From NCBI GenBank assembly GCA_019638085.1, contig JAHBUL010000009.1:62001-126000 (forward strand): a DNA stretch of 64,000 nucleotides, written 5' to 3'. Positions 25,661 to 33,985 of this stretch are shown here, in pieces. The position numbers were made by a program, and so were the translations under genes. Source of the DNA: Flavobacteriales bacterium (lineage in GTDB: Bacteria; Bacteroidota; Bacteroidia; Flavobacteriales_F; PHOS-HE28). The notes under the pieces are model-generated. The model did no database searches, was not told the origin of the DNA, and saw only the letters and a list, made by a program, of their open reading frames with translations. How positions within the stretch are numbered: position 1 is the stretch's first letter; each line of letters starts with the position of its first letter.

Positions 25661-26782
25661 ATGGTACGGATCGGTGTATTGAAAGAACCTACCGACCGAC
25701 GATTAACGGTCCTTGCTCCTTCAGGCGTTGAACGTCTGAAGGACAAGGCCGTTATGGTCATTCAGCGGGATGCCGGGCGTTCCGCAGGCTTTACCAATGA
25801 GGCCTATGAGGCGGCGGGTGCCACACTCGTGGACAGCAAGGAGGAGTTGATGGCCGGTTCGGACATCATTCTTAGTTATGGCCATCACTATTCCGATGGC
25901 CCGCTCAAAAATGAAAAGACCTTCATCGGCATCTTCAACTTCCTTTGGGAACCGCAGAACGTAGCGCATTACCAACATCCGGGTATTACCGTCCATAGTT
26001 TGGACCTGATACCGCGCAGCACTTTGGCACAGGCGATGGATGTTCTTTCCTCGGTTGGATCCATCTCAGGATATCAAGCCGTGCTGTTGGCTGCGGAACG
26101 CTCGTTGGCAACCGTGCCTATGATCACCAGTGCCGGGGGCACCTTGCGGCCCGCAAAGTTCCTGATCATGGGCGCCGGTGTAGCTGGTCTTCAGGCCATT
26201 GCCACCGCCCGCAGGCTAGGTGCGGTGGTGAAGTCCTATGACGTGCGGACCGCCTCCAAGGAGGAAGTGGAAAGTCTGGGTGCCACCTTCATCGAGGTGG
26301 AAGGTTCCGTTGATGATCGCAGTGCCGGTGGCTACGCAACTGAACAGACCGAGGAATTCCTGCAGCGGGTGCGGGATCGGATCCATCAGGAAGCATCGCA
26401 GGCCGATGTGATCATCACCACCGCCCGGATCCCTGGTAGGAAGGCACCTTTGCTGATCACCGAGGAAATGGTGATGGGCATGAAGCCCGGAGCTGTGATC
26501 GTGGATATCGCAGCAGCCACAGGTGGCAACTGCGAGCTCACCGAGCCGGATAAGACCGTGATGCGCAACGAGGTGACGATCCTCGGTCCAACATCCATCG
26601 AATCCAGTTGTGCGCACAGTACTTCTTTCCTGCTGTCGAATAACTACGTCGCCTTTATCGAGTACCTCCTGAAGAATCAGGATCAGATCGCGGATGATCC
26701 GATCCTGAGATCCACCTTGGTGGTGAAGGATGGCCGTTCGGTGAATGAGCGTGTTCTTGCGCTCCAAGGCGCAGCAAACTGA
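25661..26782 (+). CDS. pntA: NAD(P) transhydrogenase alpha subunit, soluble domain I
   Basis: The 373-residue product starts 'MVRIGVLKEPTDRRLTVLAPSGVERL' and carries an AlaDh/PNT fold with 'FLIMGAGVAGLQAIATARRLGAVVKSYDVR' (NAD site) and 'QADVIITTARIPGRKAPLLITEEMV'. It is the cytosolic NADH-binding part of the split alpha subunit. Two bases separate it from the glutamate dehydrogenase stop. A TTG two codons upstream is a possible alternative start. Confidence 0.95.
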   Translation: MVRIGVLKEPTDRRLTVLAPSGVERLKDKAVMVIQRDAGRSAGFTNEAYEAAGATLVDSKEELMAGSDIILSYGHHYSDGPLKNEKTFIGIFNFLWEPQNVAHYQHPGITVHSLDLIPRSTLAQAMDVLSSVGSISGYQAVLLAAERSLATVPMITSAGGTLRPAKFLIMGAGVAGLQAIATARRLGAVVKSYDVRTASKEEVESLGATFIEVEGSVDDRSAGGYATEQTEEFLQRVRDRIHQEASQADVIITTARIPGRKAPLLITEEMVMGMKPGAVIVDIAAATGGNCELTEPDKTVMRNEVTILGPTSIESSCAHSTSFLLSNNYVAFIEYLLKNQDQIADDPILRSTLVVKDGRSVNERVLALQGAAN

Positions 26783-26788
26783 TCCTTC

Positions 26789-27115
26789 ATGGACCTGAGC
26801 TATACGATCACCCCCATTGATGGCATTTTCGTTCTTGCGCTCAGCCTCCTGCTGGGTTTCGAAGTGATCAAGAACATCCCGGCGGTCCTGCACACCCCAT
26901 TGATGTCAGGGTCGAATGCCATTAGCGGCATCATCCTTTTCGGAGGGATCACCCAACTCTTGAATACGCCGCTGGAACACGGTTGGACCCTCGCGGCTGC
27001 ATCCCTGGCCGTGATCCTCGGCGCGATCAACTTGGCCGGTGGCTTCTTCGTGACCCACCGGATGCTCTCCATGTTCGTGGTGAAGAAGAAAACGAACAAA
27101 CCCTCCAAGCCTTGA
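26789..27115 (+). CDS. NAD(P) transhydrogenase alpha subunit, membrane part
   Basis: The 108-residue protein has three or four membrane helices. Its conserved 'GFEVIKNIPAVLHTPLMSGSNAISGIILFGG' and C-terminal 'GGFFVTHRMLSMF' match the PntA membrane domain encoded as a separate short gene (PntA2/PntAB type). It forms the proton channel with PntB. It starts six bases after pntA. Confidence 0.94.
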   Translation: MDLSYTITPIDGIFVLALSLLLGFEVIKNIPAVLHTPLMSGSNAISGIILFGGITQLLNTPLEHGWTLAAASLAVILGAINLAGGFFVTHRMLSMFVVKKKTNKPSKP

Positions 27116-27117
27116 TC

Positions 27118-28491
27118 ATGGTATACGCTTACTTGATCGCCACCATTGGATTGGTACAAGGCCTGAAGTTCATGGGCGACCCTGCCCGTGCCAAAATGGG
27201 CAACATGCTCGCCGCAGCCAGTGTGCTTTTGGCATTGGTGGCACTGGTGATCGCCACGGGATGGTCACATATCGCCAATGTGTTCCTGCTCTTGGCGTTG
27301 TTGGCCGTGGGTACCTTCATCGGCAACATTTGGAGCAACCGCGTGGCCATGACGGAAATGCCACAGTTGGTGAGCATCTTCAATGCCCTCGGCGGTGCCT
27401 GTGCCGTGGTCCTCGGCCTTAACGCCGTGTATGGTGTGGGCACACCGGTGGATACCAAGCTCTTGGGCAGCGTACTGATCTTGGCCAACCTCTTCGGGGG
27501 CGTTGCATTCACCGGTAGTCTGGTCGCCTTCCTGAAACTGGACGGACGTAAACTCCCTCGCCCCGCTCCAGTGCAGAAAATACTGGCCCGTACATCCCTC
27601 GCACTTCTCCTCATAGCAACGGTCTATTACTTGGTGATGCCTGTCGATATAGGCTTCTACCCCACCCTGTTGCTAGCGATCTCCATAGTCGCGTTGCTCT
27701 ATGGCGTGTTCCTCACCCTACCCATTGGTGGGGCGGACATGCCGGTACTGATCTCGCTGCTCAACGCCCTTACGGGGGTGGCCACAATGATGGCCGGCCT
27801 GCTCTTCCACGACCCCATCATGATCATTGGCGGTATCCTGGTAGGTGCCACGGGCGTTTTGCTCACCCTGCAAATGTGCGTTGCGATGAACCGCTCATTG
27901 GGCGGTGTACTGGCAGGCAAATTCGCTGGCTCCGGGTCGGCAAAGCCGGAAGGCGAACAAGATATCCGCAGCATCACGGCCGTGGAGACTGCTTCCATGC
28001 TGGCTTTCAGTAAGCAAGTGGCGGTGGTTCCGGGCTATGGTATGGCCGTGGCGCAGGCTCAAAGGGAATGCTTCGCTTTGCAGGAGATGCTGAAGCAGAA
28101 CGATGTTGACCTTCATTTCATCATCCACCCGGTGGCCGGCCGTATGCCCGGGCACATGAACGTATTGCTGGCCGAGGCGAACATTCCATACGCCTCAGTG
28201 CTGGAAATGAGCGAGGTCAACAACACCATGGAACACTACGACACCGTGCTCGTGATCGGTGCGAACGACGTGGTAAACCCCGCAGCGGAGAACGACCCGG
28301 ACAGCATCATCTACGGCATGCCGATCATCAGGGCGTACAAGGCCAAGCAGGTGATCGTAATGAAACGGAGCATGGCCAAAGGATACTCCGGAGCGGTGAA
28401 CACACTTTTCGACCGCCAGAACTGTAAAGTCCTTTTCGGGGATGCCAAGAGCAGCCTGGAAGAGATCATCAATGAACTTAAACGCATCTGA
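27118..28491 (+). CDS. pntB: NAD(P) transhydrogenase beta subunit
   Basis: The 457-residue product starts 'MVYAYLIATIGLVQGLKFMG' (ATG at 27118, two bases after the preceding gene; a longer frame inside the membrane gene is rejected). About nine membrane helices are followed by the NADP-binding domain III with 'VAVVPGYGMAVAQAQ', 'FIIHPVAGRMPGHMNVLLAEA' and 'VIGANDVVNPAA'. It uses the proton gradient to reduce NADP+ with NADH, supplying NADPH. Confidence 0.95.
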   Translation: MVYAYLIATIGLVQGLKFMGDPARAKMGNMLAAASVLLALVALVIATGWSHIANVFLLLALLAVGTFIGNIWSNRVAMTEMPQLVSIFNALGGACAVVLGLNAVYGVGTPVDTKLLGSVLILANLFGGVAFTGSLVAFLKLDGRKLPRPAPVQKILARTSLALLLIATVYYLVMPVDIGFYPTLLLAISIVALLYGVFLTLPIGGADMPVLISLLNALTGVATMMAGLLFHDPIMIIGGILVGATGVLLTLQMCVAMNRSLGGVLAGKFAGSGSAKPEGEQDIRSITAVETASMLAFSKQVAVVPGYGMAVAQAQRECFALQEMLKQNDVDLHFIIHPVAGRMPGHMNVLLAEANIPYASVLEMSEVNNTMEHYDTVLVIGANDVVNPAAENDPDSIIYGMPIIRAYKAKQVIVMKRSMAKGYSGAVNTLFDRQNCKVLFGDAKSSLEEIINELKRI

Positions 28492-28492
28492 T

Positions 28493-28888
28493 ATGACCAA
28501 TCCGAAACTGATCGTTTCCGCCAAGGAACGCGATATGATCGTGGACTGGATCACCGGCTTCACGGCTCCTGATTTCTCCACGAAGAAGAGCTTGGAAAAG
28601 CTGTTGGAAGAGTTGCAACAAGCTGAGATCCGCGAGGAAAATGACTTGCCTAAGGACGTGGTCCGTGTGGGGAGTGTGGTGACTTTCAAATCACCATCCG
28701 TACGCAAGGAGAATTTGCAGCTTGTTATGCCGAAAGACGCCGACCTGAAGGCAAACAAGCTTTCAGTGTTCACTGTTATGGGCTCCGCCTTGATCGGCTA
28801 CCGGGAAGGCACCAAATTCAGTTGGATGCTGCCTAAAGGCGAGGAGACCATTCATCTGGAAAGCGTTGACAACTCAAAAGTTCCTTGA
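28493..28888 (+). CDS. GreA/GreB C-terminal domain protein (Rnk-like)
   Basis: The 131-residue product starts 'MTNPKLIVSAKERDMIVDWI', one base past the pntB stop. The second half ('RVGSVVTFKSPSVRKENLQLVMPKDADLKANKLSVF' and 'GSALIGYREGTKFSWMLPKGE') is the Gre FKBP-like domain. The short N-terminal part lacks the Gre coiled coil, so it resembles Rnk, which binds RNA polymerase without RNA cleavage. Why it sits in a redox operon is unclear. Confidence 0.88.
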   Translation: MTNPKLIVSAKERDMIVDWITGFTAPDFSTKKSLEKLLEELQQAEIREENDLPKDVVRVGSVVTFKSPSVRKENLQLVMPKDADLKANKLSVFTVMGSALIGYREGTKFSWMLPKGEETIHLESVDNSKVP

Positions 28889-28958
28889 GGGTGTGATCCG
28901 GGAGTGATCGTTCCACCCCTGAACGACTCTTCAGCCTTCCGAACTGACATCAGCCAAT

Positions 28959-28986
28959 GCGGTGGTCCATTCCGGGCCACCGCTTT
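28959..28986. terminator. hairpin between converging units
   Basis: GCGGTGG and CCACCGC pair around an 11-base loop, followed by TTTC on the plus strand. It lies 70 bases after the gdh-pnt operon, before the minus-strand SRPBCC cluster ends. Confidence 0.55.
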
Positions 28987-29053
28987 CGTATTACGATGCC
29001 TTCAAGGGCATGACTTCATCGAGGCTCACCCCACAGTCGAAAACACGAGCCTC

Positions 29054-29560
29054 CTAGCTTCCTTGAAAACGCTTATGCAACGCTTCAAAGGAATCGCTCC
29101 ATCCGCCGATGTGCGAATCGCGTGAAGCTTCCGTGGCCAATCCGGTCTGCCGGAACTCCATGCGGGTGCCTGCTTCCACATCGAGGAATTCCACGGTGAC
29201 CACCGTGCGATGATCCGGCGGGTTCACCCCGGCCACGGGCTTTTCCCATTGGTGGGTAAAGCTCAAGCGCCCGGGTGAGCGCACCTCCAAATAAGTGCCG
29301 TAAGCAGGGAACTCCTCCCCGTCCGGCGCATTCATCACCACGCGCCATTGGCCGCCGGGTCGCACATCCGCTGCGGCATGCGTGGTGGTGAAAGCAGCAC
29401 AGCCGAACCAGCGCACCAGCATTTCCGGCCGTGTCCAAGCCTTGAAGACCAGTTCCCGGGGAGCGGAGAATACCCGTGTGATCCGAAGTTCATCGGACTT
29501 GGGCGTGGTCACCGCGAACTTTTGCTGAAGGGTTTGCTGCGTCATGGGGTGAGGATCCAT
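29054..29560 (-). CDS. SRPBCC (AHSA1-like) protein
   Basis: The 168-residue protein has the AHSA1/START layout: 'ELRITRVFSAPRELVFKAWTRPEMLVRWFGCAAF', 'DVRPGGQWRVVMNAPDGEEFPAYGTYLEV' and a C-terminal 'HIGGWSDSFEALHKRF'. Such proteins bind hydrophobic ligands in a helix-grip fold; the partner is unknown. A TAATTTTA box ends four bases before the ATG at 29560, supporting this start over the ATG at 29545. It is the last gene of the ArsR-SRPBCC run. Confidence 0.88.
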   Translation of the reverse strand: MDPHPMTQQTLQQKFAVTTPKSDELRITRVFSAPRELVFKAWTRPEMLVRWFGCAAFTTTHAAADVRPGGQWRVVMNAPDGEEFPAYGTYLEVRSPGRLSFTHQWEKPVAGVNPPDHRTVVTVEFLDVEAGTRMEFRQTGLATEASRDSHIGGWSDSFEALHKRFQGS

Positions 29561-29646
29561 GCCCTAAAATTATTACCGAAAACCAATTCCCGGAGATCAA
29601 CCACTGAAATTCCATCACGCATGCCTCCTGCACGCTGCCCGGGCGT

Positions 29647-30174
29647 TCAGCTTTTCTCCACCTCCGCCTTCATGCCTGCCAAGCCGGTCTCGAAATCCTT
29701 CCCGACCATCATATCCATGTTGATGAAGATCCCCATCAGCTTGCCCATGAAGAGGTTCGGGCCGTCCATGGTCCAGGTCACCGTTGTGCCCGCCCCTTGC
29801 GGGACCATCCGGAACCACGTGACGCACGCGTTCTTGAAAGGCCGTACGAAGCGAAGGTCGATGTGCACACCGGCGTTCGAAGCCTCCAGCAATTCCATGC
29901 TGCCCTCCCCCGCCTTGCCGGTGCTGCTCCAGAAATACTTCGCCCCGGGGCCGCTCGCCGCACCGCTGTATTCCCGCTTCATCTGCGGGTCCAGCTTTTC
30001 CCACGGCGACCAGGCCGACCACTTATGGAAATCCTCGATGTGCGGAATGATCCTCTCCGGTGACGCATTGATCACAATGCTGCGCTCATAGTGTACGGTA
30101 TCGGGTTTCCGGGAGGCGACGATGAGCAGGATGGCGAGGAGGGCTGCGAGGCCGAGGAGGATGTAGGGCAGCAT
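29647..30174 (-). CDS. membrane-anchored SRPBCC (polyketide cyclase-like) protein
   Basis: The 175-residue product starts 'MLPYILLGLAALLAILLIVASRKP', one N-terminal membrane segment. An SRPBCC domain follows: 'HYERSIVINASPERIIPHIEDFHKWSAWSPWEKLDPQMKREYSG' (in parts) and 'ELLEASNAGVHIDLRFVRPFKN'. The start replaces a longer frame inside the DoxX gene. It resembles the gene cut off at bases 1-573 and is tightly spaced after DoxX (2 bases). Confidence 0.88.
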   Translation of the reverse strand: MLPYILLGLAALLAILLIVASRKPDTVHYERSIVINASPERIIPHIEDFHKWSAWSPWEKLDPQMKREYSGAASGPGAKYFWSSTGKAGEGSMELLEASNAGVHIDLRFVRPFKNACVTWFRMVPQGAGTTVTWTMDGPNLFMGKLMGIFINMDMMVGKDFETGLAGMKAEVEKS

Positions 30175-30176
30175 GT

Positions 30177-30572
30177 TCAGGATCTTTGGTGGTTTCCGAC
30201 GATAGTCTTCAAATGCTTGCGATGGAGCCAGTAGGCCAGAAAGAGGAAGCCGATGAACAGCAGCATCGGCCACCAACTGGACGGTGGATCGCCCACGGCG
30301 ATGAACGAAAAGACCGCAGTGGCCAGGTCGATGAAGAATCCGAAGTAGGCCAGGTCCTTCAGCCGCGCGGGCACGAAAGGCAACAGGATGGCGACGGCAC
30401 CGATGATCTTCGCCACGGAGATCCATTGGATGAAATAGACCGGATAGCCCAAGTGGACGTTCATCAGGTCCACGGCCTGCTTTTCAAGCATTAGCCCGCC
30501 GGAACTGGAAAAGGCCATGAAAGCTGAAAAGAGCGCGGTGATGATCCAGTAGGCGATATTGATGCGTTTCAT
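30177..30572 (-). CDS. DoxX-like membrane protein
   Basis: The 131-residue protein has four membrane helices, with 'YWIITALFSAFMAFSSSGGLML', 'WISVAKIIGAVAILLPFVPARLKDLAYFGFFIDLATAV' in parts, matching DoxX/DUF4870-like small membrane proteins. It could serve in thiol or redox homeostasis at the inner membrane. The start overlaps the DUF1801 gene by four bases. Confidence 0.85.
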   Translation of the reverse strand: MKRINIAYWIITALFSAFMAFSSSGGLMLEKQAVDLMNVHLGYPVYFIQWISVAKIIGAVAILLPFVPARLKDLAYFGFFIDLATAVFSFIAVGDPPSSWWPMLLFIGFLFLAYWLHRKHLKTIVGNHQRS

Positions 30573-30979
30573 GCTTTCAGTTGTTCAGGGTGCCTCATAT
30601 TTCCATTCTGCTTGTTCTGCTTCACCGGCCAGCGCATCTCGTTCTCGGCCACCTTCGCTTTTAGTATCGCTTTCACTAACACGGCGGGCAGCGGCTTTTC
30701 CGGTGTGAATTGGATGGCACCTTTGCTGGTCTTGAAGTTTTTCAATTGCTCTGTAAAGCCCGGTGGCACCGCACCGTACAGGGCACAGTGCTTCTTGCCC
30801 GCACCGAAATACACCAGCGGATGCCCGTTCAACTTGAACCCCGGAAGGCCATATCCGAAGTGCTCCTCGCAACCGGGCGCCGCAGCACGGATCTGTTTCC
30901 GCAGCTTGAGCAAGGCACCGCGCTGGTCGGCAGGCAACGCCTCCATATAATCCGTTGCATTCGTGGGTTTCCGGTTCAT
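30569..30979 (-). CDS. DUF1801 protein
   Basis: The 136-residue protein shows the DUF1801/YdhG-like core: 'ATDYMEALPADQRGALLKLRKQIRAAAPGCEEHFGYGLPGFKLNGHPLVYFGAGKKHCALY' (in parts) and 'KGAIQFTPEKPLPAVLVKAIL'. One relative, Bacillus Fra/YdhG, is an iron chaperone, but most members are uncharacterised. It starts 5 bases after the broken SRPBCC gene. Confidence 0.87.
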   Translation of the reverse strand: MNRKPTNATDYMEALPADQRGALLKLRKQIRAAAPGCEEHFGYGLPGFKLNGHPLVYFGAGKKHCALYGAVPPGFTEQLKNFKTSKGAIQFTPEKPLPAVLVKAILKAKVAENEMRWPVKQNKQNGNMRHPEQLKA

Positions 30980-30984
30980 TTCGA

Positions 30985-31443
30985 TCAGCGTTGCCGCAGG
31001 AAATCCGCCAGGCGATCAAGGCATTCGCTCCAGCCGCCGTTGTGGTCGTCGCGCTCCATCTGCGTGTCGAAGAGGGCATGGTGCAAGATCATCTTGGTCT
31101 TTCCATCGATCTCCTCGAAAGTGAGTGTCACGATGTTGTCCACCCACGGTTCCGGCTGGTCGTCCGAACGCGTCCACGTGAACACCAAGCGATCGTACTC
31201 GCTGATCTCCAAATATTCTCACCATACCCAATGATCCCTGCCGCTGGGTGCGTGCATGCAGAACTTGTATTTGCCCCCGATGCGAAAGTCCTGCTCGCAT
31301 GTGGGCAAGGTGAAGCCTGAAGGGCCGAACCAATGGACCAGATGCTCGGGCCTTGTCCAGGCATTGAAGACCAGTTTCGGCGGTGCATCGAACATGCGTT
31401 CGATCACCAAGGTGCGTTGTGCGGTATCTGTTGCAGTTGCCAT
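30985..31443 (-). pseudogene. SRPBCC (AHSA1-like) gene with in-frame TGA
   Basis: One reading frame of 153 codons encodes a complete AHSA1 protein: 'TLVIERMFDAPPKLVFNAWTRPEHLVHWFGPSGF' in the first half, and 'WVDNIVTLTFEEIDGKTKMILHHALF' with 'GGWSECLDRLADFLRQ' in the second. It is interrupted by a single TGA at 31219-31221 between 'DHWVW' and 'EYLEISEYD'. Relatives have Gly there, so GGA to TGA is a likely single change. There is no frameshift. It is either a recent nonsense mutation, a sequencing error, or two separately translated pieces (a TTG at 31210-31212 could restart). Confidence 0.75.
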
Positions 31444-31469
31444 CGTGCGTGTTGAGGGTTGGTTCCCGA

Positions 31470-31877
31470 TCACTGGACATGGGCCGGATCCATCCAGAAC
31501 ACCTCCCAGATATGCCCGTCGAGGTCGTTGAAGCTGCGCCCGTACATGAAGCCGTGGTCCTCGGTCGGGCGACATTCCGTGGCACCCGCGGCAATGGCCT
31601 TGTCGAAGATCGCGTTCACCGCATCCTTGCTTTCAAAGGAAAGCGCGATCAACACCTCGGTGGACTTGGTCGCGTCGTTGGCCGTCTTCCCTTTCGGCAG
31701 GAAACGCGCCATGCTGTTGGGCGTGTGCAGCATCGCGTAGATGGTATCGCTGATCACCAGCGAAGCCGCATCGTCATTGGTGAATTGGGCGTTGAAGGTG
31801 TAGCCCAAGGCTTCAAAGAAGGTCTTGGAACGGCGCAGGTCCTTCACCTGCATGTTGATGAAGACTTGTGTGGTCAT
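31470..31877 (-). CDS. VOC family (glyoxalase-like) protein
   Basis: The 135-residue protein is a vicinal-oxygen-chelate fold: 'VFINMQVKDLRRSKTFFEALGYTF', 'IYAMLHTPNSMARFL' and the C-terminal 'HGFMYGRSFNDLDGHIWEVFWMDP' with the metal-ligand Glu. Members include glyoxalases and antibiotic-binding proteins; no substrate can be assigned. It lies 22 bases after the arr gene. Confidence 0.9.
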   Translation of the reverse strand: MTTQVFINMQVKDLRRSKTFFEALGYTFNAQFTNDDAASLVISDTIYAMLHTPNSMARFLPKGKTANDATKSTEVLIALSFESKDAVNAIFDKAIAAGATECRPTEDHGFMYGRSFNDLDGHIWEVFWMDPAHVQ

Positions 31878-31899
31878 GGTGTGTTGAGGTTTCGTGGTG

Positions 31900-32358
31900 T
31901 CATTGATCGGGATCGTCGTTCAACGAGCCGATGCCTTGGCTCTTGAGCTTTGCAATTCCATCCTTCATGGCTCTCACTTGCTCGGAAGGATGGCCGTGCC
32001 AACCCGTTACCTCGCCCACCACCCTGAACGGGTGTTGTGACCGGTAGGACATCGTCGGGTTGCCCGGGAACTTCTGGTCCGTCAGGTCCGGGTCGTTCTC
32101 GATCTCCCCGGTCGGTTCCACCAGATAGATCCGCTCCCTTCCTTCGCCCATGGCCAGTTCCGCACCCCAGATGGCCGCATCCAGCGTGGCCGAGAGGAAG
32201 ATGTACTTCGCATTCTTCTTCTGCCCGTAGTTGGACTTGAAGCCTACTTCGATCCGGTCCCCGACCTGCAGATCGACCCGTGTGCCATGAAAGTAGGTTT
32301 GGGCAAAAGGAACGGGACCTTGTCGGGCCGGACTTTCGTTGTCATGGGTTCTTTCCAT
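31900..32358 (-). CDS. arr: rifampin ADP-ribosyltransferase (Arr)
   Basis: The 152-residue protein matches Arr throughout: 'FAQTYFHGTRVDLQVGDRIEVGF', 'YIFLSATLDAAIWGAELAMGEGRERIYLVEPTGEIENDPDLTDQKFPGNPTMSYRS' (in parts) and 'VVGEVTGWHGHP'. The His of 'YFHGT', Tyr of 'KYIFLSA' and an acidic residue form the NAD site. It transfers ADP-ribose from NAD+ to the 23-hydroxyl of rifamycins, giving resistance in known members; environmental Arr proteins may have other natural targets. Confidence 0.92.
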   Translation of the reverse strand: MERTHDNESPARQGPVPFAQTYFHGTRVDLQVGDRIEVGFKSNYGQKKNAKYIFLSATLDAAIWGAELAMGEGRERIYLVEPTGEIENDPDLTDQKFPGNPTMSYRSQHPFRVVGEVTGWHGHPSEQVRAMKDGIAKLKSQGIGSLNDDPDQ

Positions 32359-32380
32359 TGTGGGAAGGTTGGTTTGGAAC

Positions 32381-32878
32381 TTACTTGGCCGTTCCGTTGT
32401 ACGCTGCCTTCAACTTGGCCAGGTCCATTTTCTTCATCTGAAGCATGGCCTTCATCCCGCGCACCACTTTCTCCTCGTCATTGCTGGTCACCATTTCCAT
32501 CCATTCCGCTGGGTCGATCTGCCAACTGAGGCCGAACTTGTCCTTTGCCCAACCGCAAGGCTGCTCACTTCCACCGGCGGTAAGCTTTTTCCAGTAGTGG
32601 TCCACTTCTTCCTGGTCCTTGCAGTGTACCATGAAGGAGACCGCTTCATTGAATTTGAAGGCCGGACCACCGTTAAGGCCAAGGAAGGGCTGGCCGTTCA
32701 GTTCAAACTCCACCATGAGCACGGAACCCGGCTTCGCGCCGATCTCCTTGCTCAATGCCGCAGGCACCTTGGTCTTGCGCACGATCCTGGAGTTCGGGAA
32801 GATGGAGACGTAGAAGTTCGCGGCTTCCTCGGCATTGCCGTCGAACCAAAGGTTGGGGGTGATGGGTTGGAGTTTCAT
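32381..32878 (-). CDS. VOC family protein, PhnB-like (3-demethylubiquinone methyltransferase type)
   Basis: The 165-residue protein starts 'MKLQPITPNLWFDGNAEEAANFYVSIFPNSRI', with 'MVEFELNGQPFLGLNGGPAFKFNEAVSFMVHC' (in parts) and 'WYKKL'-like 'YWKKLTAGGSEQPCGWAKDKFGLSWQIDP'. These are marks of the PhnB/3-dmu-9_3-mt VOC subgroup. The subgroup has no proven reaction. It is 36 bases after the next VOC gene, suggesting tandem duplication. Confidence 0.9.
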   Translation of the reverse strand: MKLQPITPNLWFDGNAEEAANFYVSIFPNSRIVRKTKVPAALSKEIGAKPGSVLMVEFELNGQPFLGLNGGPAFKFNEAVSFMVHCKDQEEVDHYWKKLTAGGSEQPCGWAKDKFGLSWQIDPAEWMEMVTSNDEEKVVRGMKAMLQMKKMDLAKLKAAYNGTAK

Positions 32879-32914
32879 CGGGGTTGGTTTTTTGTTTGAT
32901 CCATATTGTCCAAT

Positions 32915-33343
32915 TCATTCCTTCGCCGTGCATTGCAACATCCATTGCACACCGAACTTGTCGACGCAGGCCCCGAAATAGTCGCCCATTTCGTGCAGTT
33001 CCATTTCCACTTTGCCACCGGCGGAAAGCGCCTTGAACAAACGCTCGGTTTCCTTCCGGGTGTCGGGCTGCAGGTTGATGTCCATGTTGTTCCCCTTGAT
33101 CAATTCGCCAAGGAATTCCGGGGCATCGTTCCCCTTGATGATGTGCCCACCCAGAATGGGCAGCGCCACCTGGATCACGAGGTTCTTATCGGCTTCCGCA
33201 ATGGGCGGATACCCTTTTTCCGGTGTGAGCGAGGAATAGCGGGTGATGCCGTTCACGAAGTCGCCGCCGAAGACGCTCTTGTAAAAGTTGAAGGCTTCTT
33301 CGGCGTTGCCGCGAAAGTGGAGCCAGGTGCTGGTGCTTGCCAT
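32915..33343 (-). CDS. VOC family protein, PhnB-like
   Basis: The 142-residue product starts 'MASTSTWLHFRGNAEEAFNFYKSVFGGDF' (ATG at 33343; the ATG at 33373 adds ten uncharacteristic residues). It contains 'HIIKGNDAPEFLGELIKGNNMDINLQPDTRKETERLFKALSAGGKVEM' in parts and 'DYFGACVDKFGVQWML', typical of the PhnB subgroup of VOC proteins. It is paralogous to its neighbour at 32381. Confidence 0.9.
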   Translation of the reverse strand: MASTSTWLHFRGNAEEAFNFYKSVFGGDFVNGITRYSSLTPEKGYPPIAEADKNLVIQVALPILGGHIIKGNDAPEFLGELIKGNNMDINLQPDTRKETERLFKALSAGGKVEMELHEMGDYFGACVDKFGVQWMLQCTAKE

Positions 33344-33403
33344 TTTTTTGAGGTTGAGTCGGTTTGTTGCCAACGGGTTTGTTCTTATGAGGAAGGGTTC
33401 TTG

Positions 33404-33985
33404 TCAATGGATCGTTTCTCCGCGCTCCAACATGCCCATGAAAAGCGCAAGCCGTTTGGCGCGGGTCTCTTCCTTCTTGGCCGTATGCAGCCGATGGAGG
33501 ATCGAGAAGCGGTTGCTTCCGGTCAAGGTCTCGAAGAAGGCGGCGGCTTTCTTGTTCTTCTTCAATGCCGCTTCCAGATCGGGCGGAACAGTGATGGTCT
33601 TCGCCGGTGCATATGCCTTGTCCCATTGGCCGTTCGCCTTGGCGCGCTTCACGGCGGCAAGGCCGGCCGGCCCCATCAGTTCGGCCTTGATCAATTGCTG
33701 CGCCTTTTTCTTGTTGATCTCGCTCCAGATACTGCGCGGGCCACGGGGCACGTATTTCTGCAGGAAGTAGCTTTCGTCAAAGCGTTTCCGAATGGCATCT
33801 ATCCAGCCATGGCACAGTGCCACTTCCAACGCTTCGGCATACGTTACGGAGCGCACGCCGCTGTTCTTCTTGGCGATCTTGATGTAGACGCCCGGCGAGG
33901 TCCCGCCGTTCTTCAACAACCAGGTCTCCCACGCAAGCGGGGACTCGAATTCCATGATCGGCCGGTCGGTGGGGAGCTCTGCCAT
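33404..33985 (-). CDS. YdeI/OmpD-associated family protein
   Basis: The 193-residue product starts 'MAELPTDRPIMEFESPLAWETWLLKNG' and contains 'GVYIKIAKKNSGVRSVTYAEALEVALCHGWIDAIRKRFDESYFLQKYVPRGPRSIWSEINKKKAQQLI' in parts, the hallmark of YdeI/bacteriocin-protection proteins. E. coli YdeI is linked to polymyxin resistance; the mechanism is unclear. The C-terminus is basic. Repeats lie directly upstream of its ATG. Confidence 0.9.
   Translation of the reverse strand: MAELPTDRPIMEFESPLAWETWLLKNGGTSPGVYIKIAKKNSGVRSVTYAEALEVALCHGWIDAIRKRFDESYFLQKYVPRGPRSIWSEINKKKAQQLIKAELMGPAGLAAVKRAKANGQWDKAYAPAKTITVPPDLEAALKKNKKAAAFFETLTGSNRFSILHRLHTAKKEETRAKRLALFMGMLERGETIH

Noticed and set aside
31219-31221. 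UGA recoding (selenocysteine or Trp)
   Set aside because: TGA is used as a normal stop in many genes here, the aligned residue is Gly, and no SECIS-like hairpin follows.
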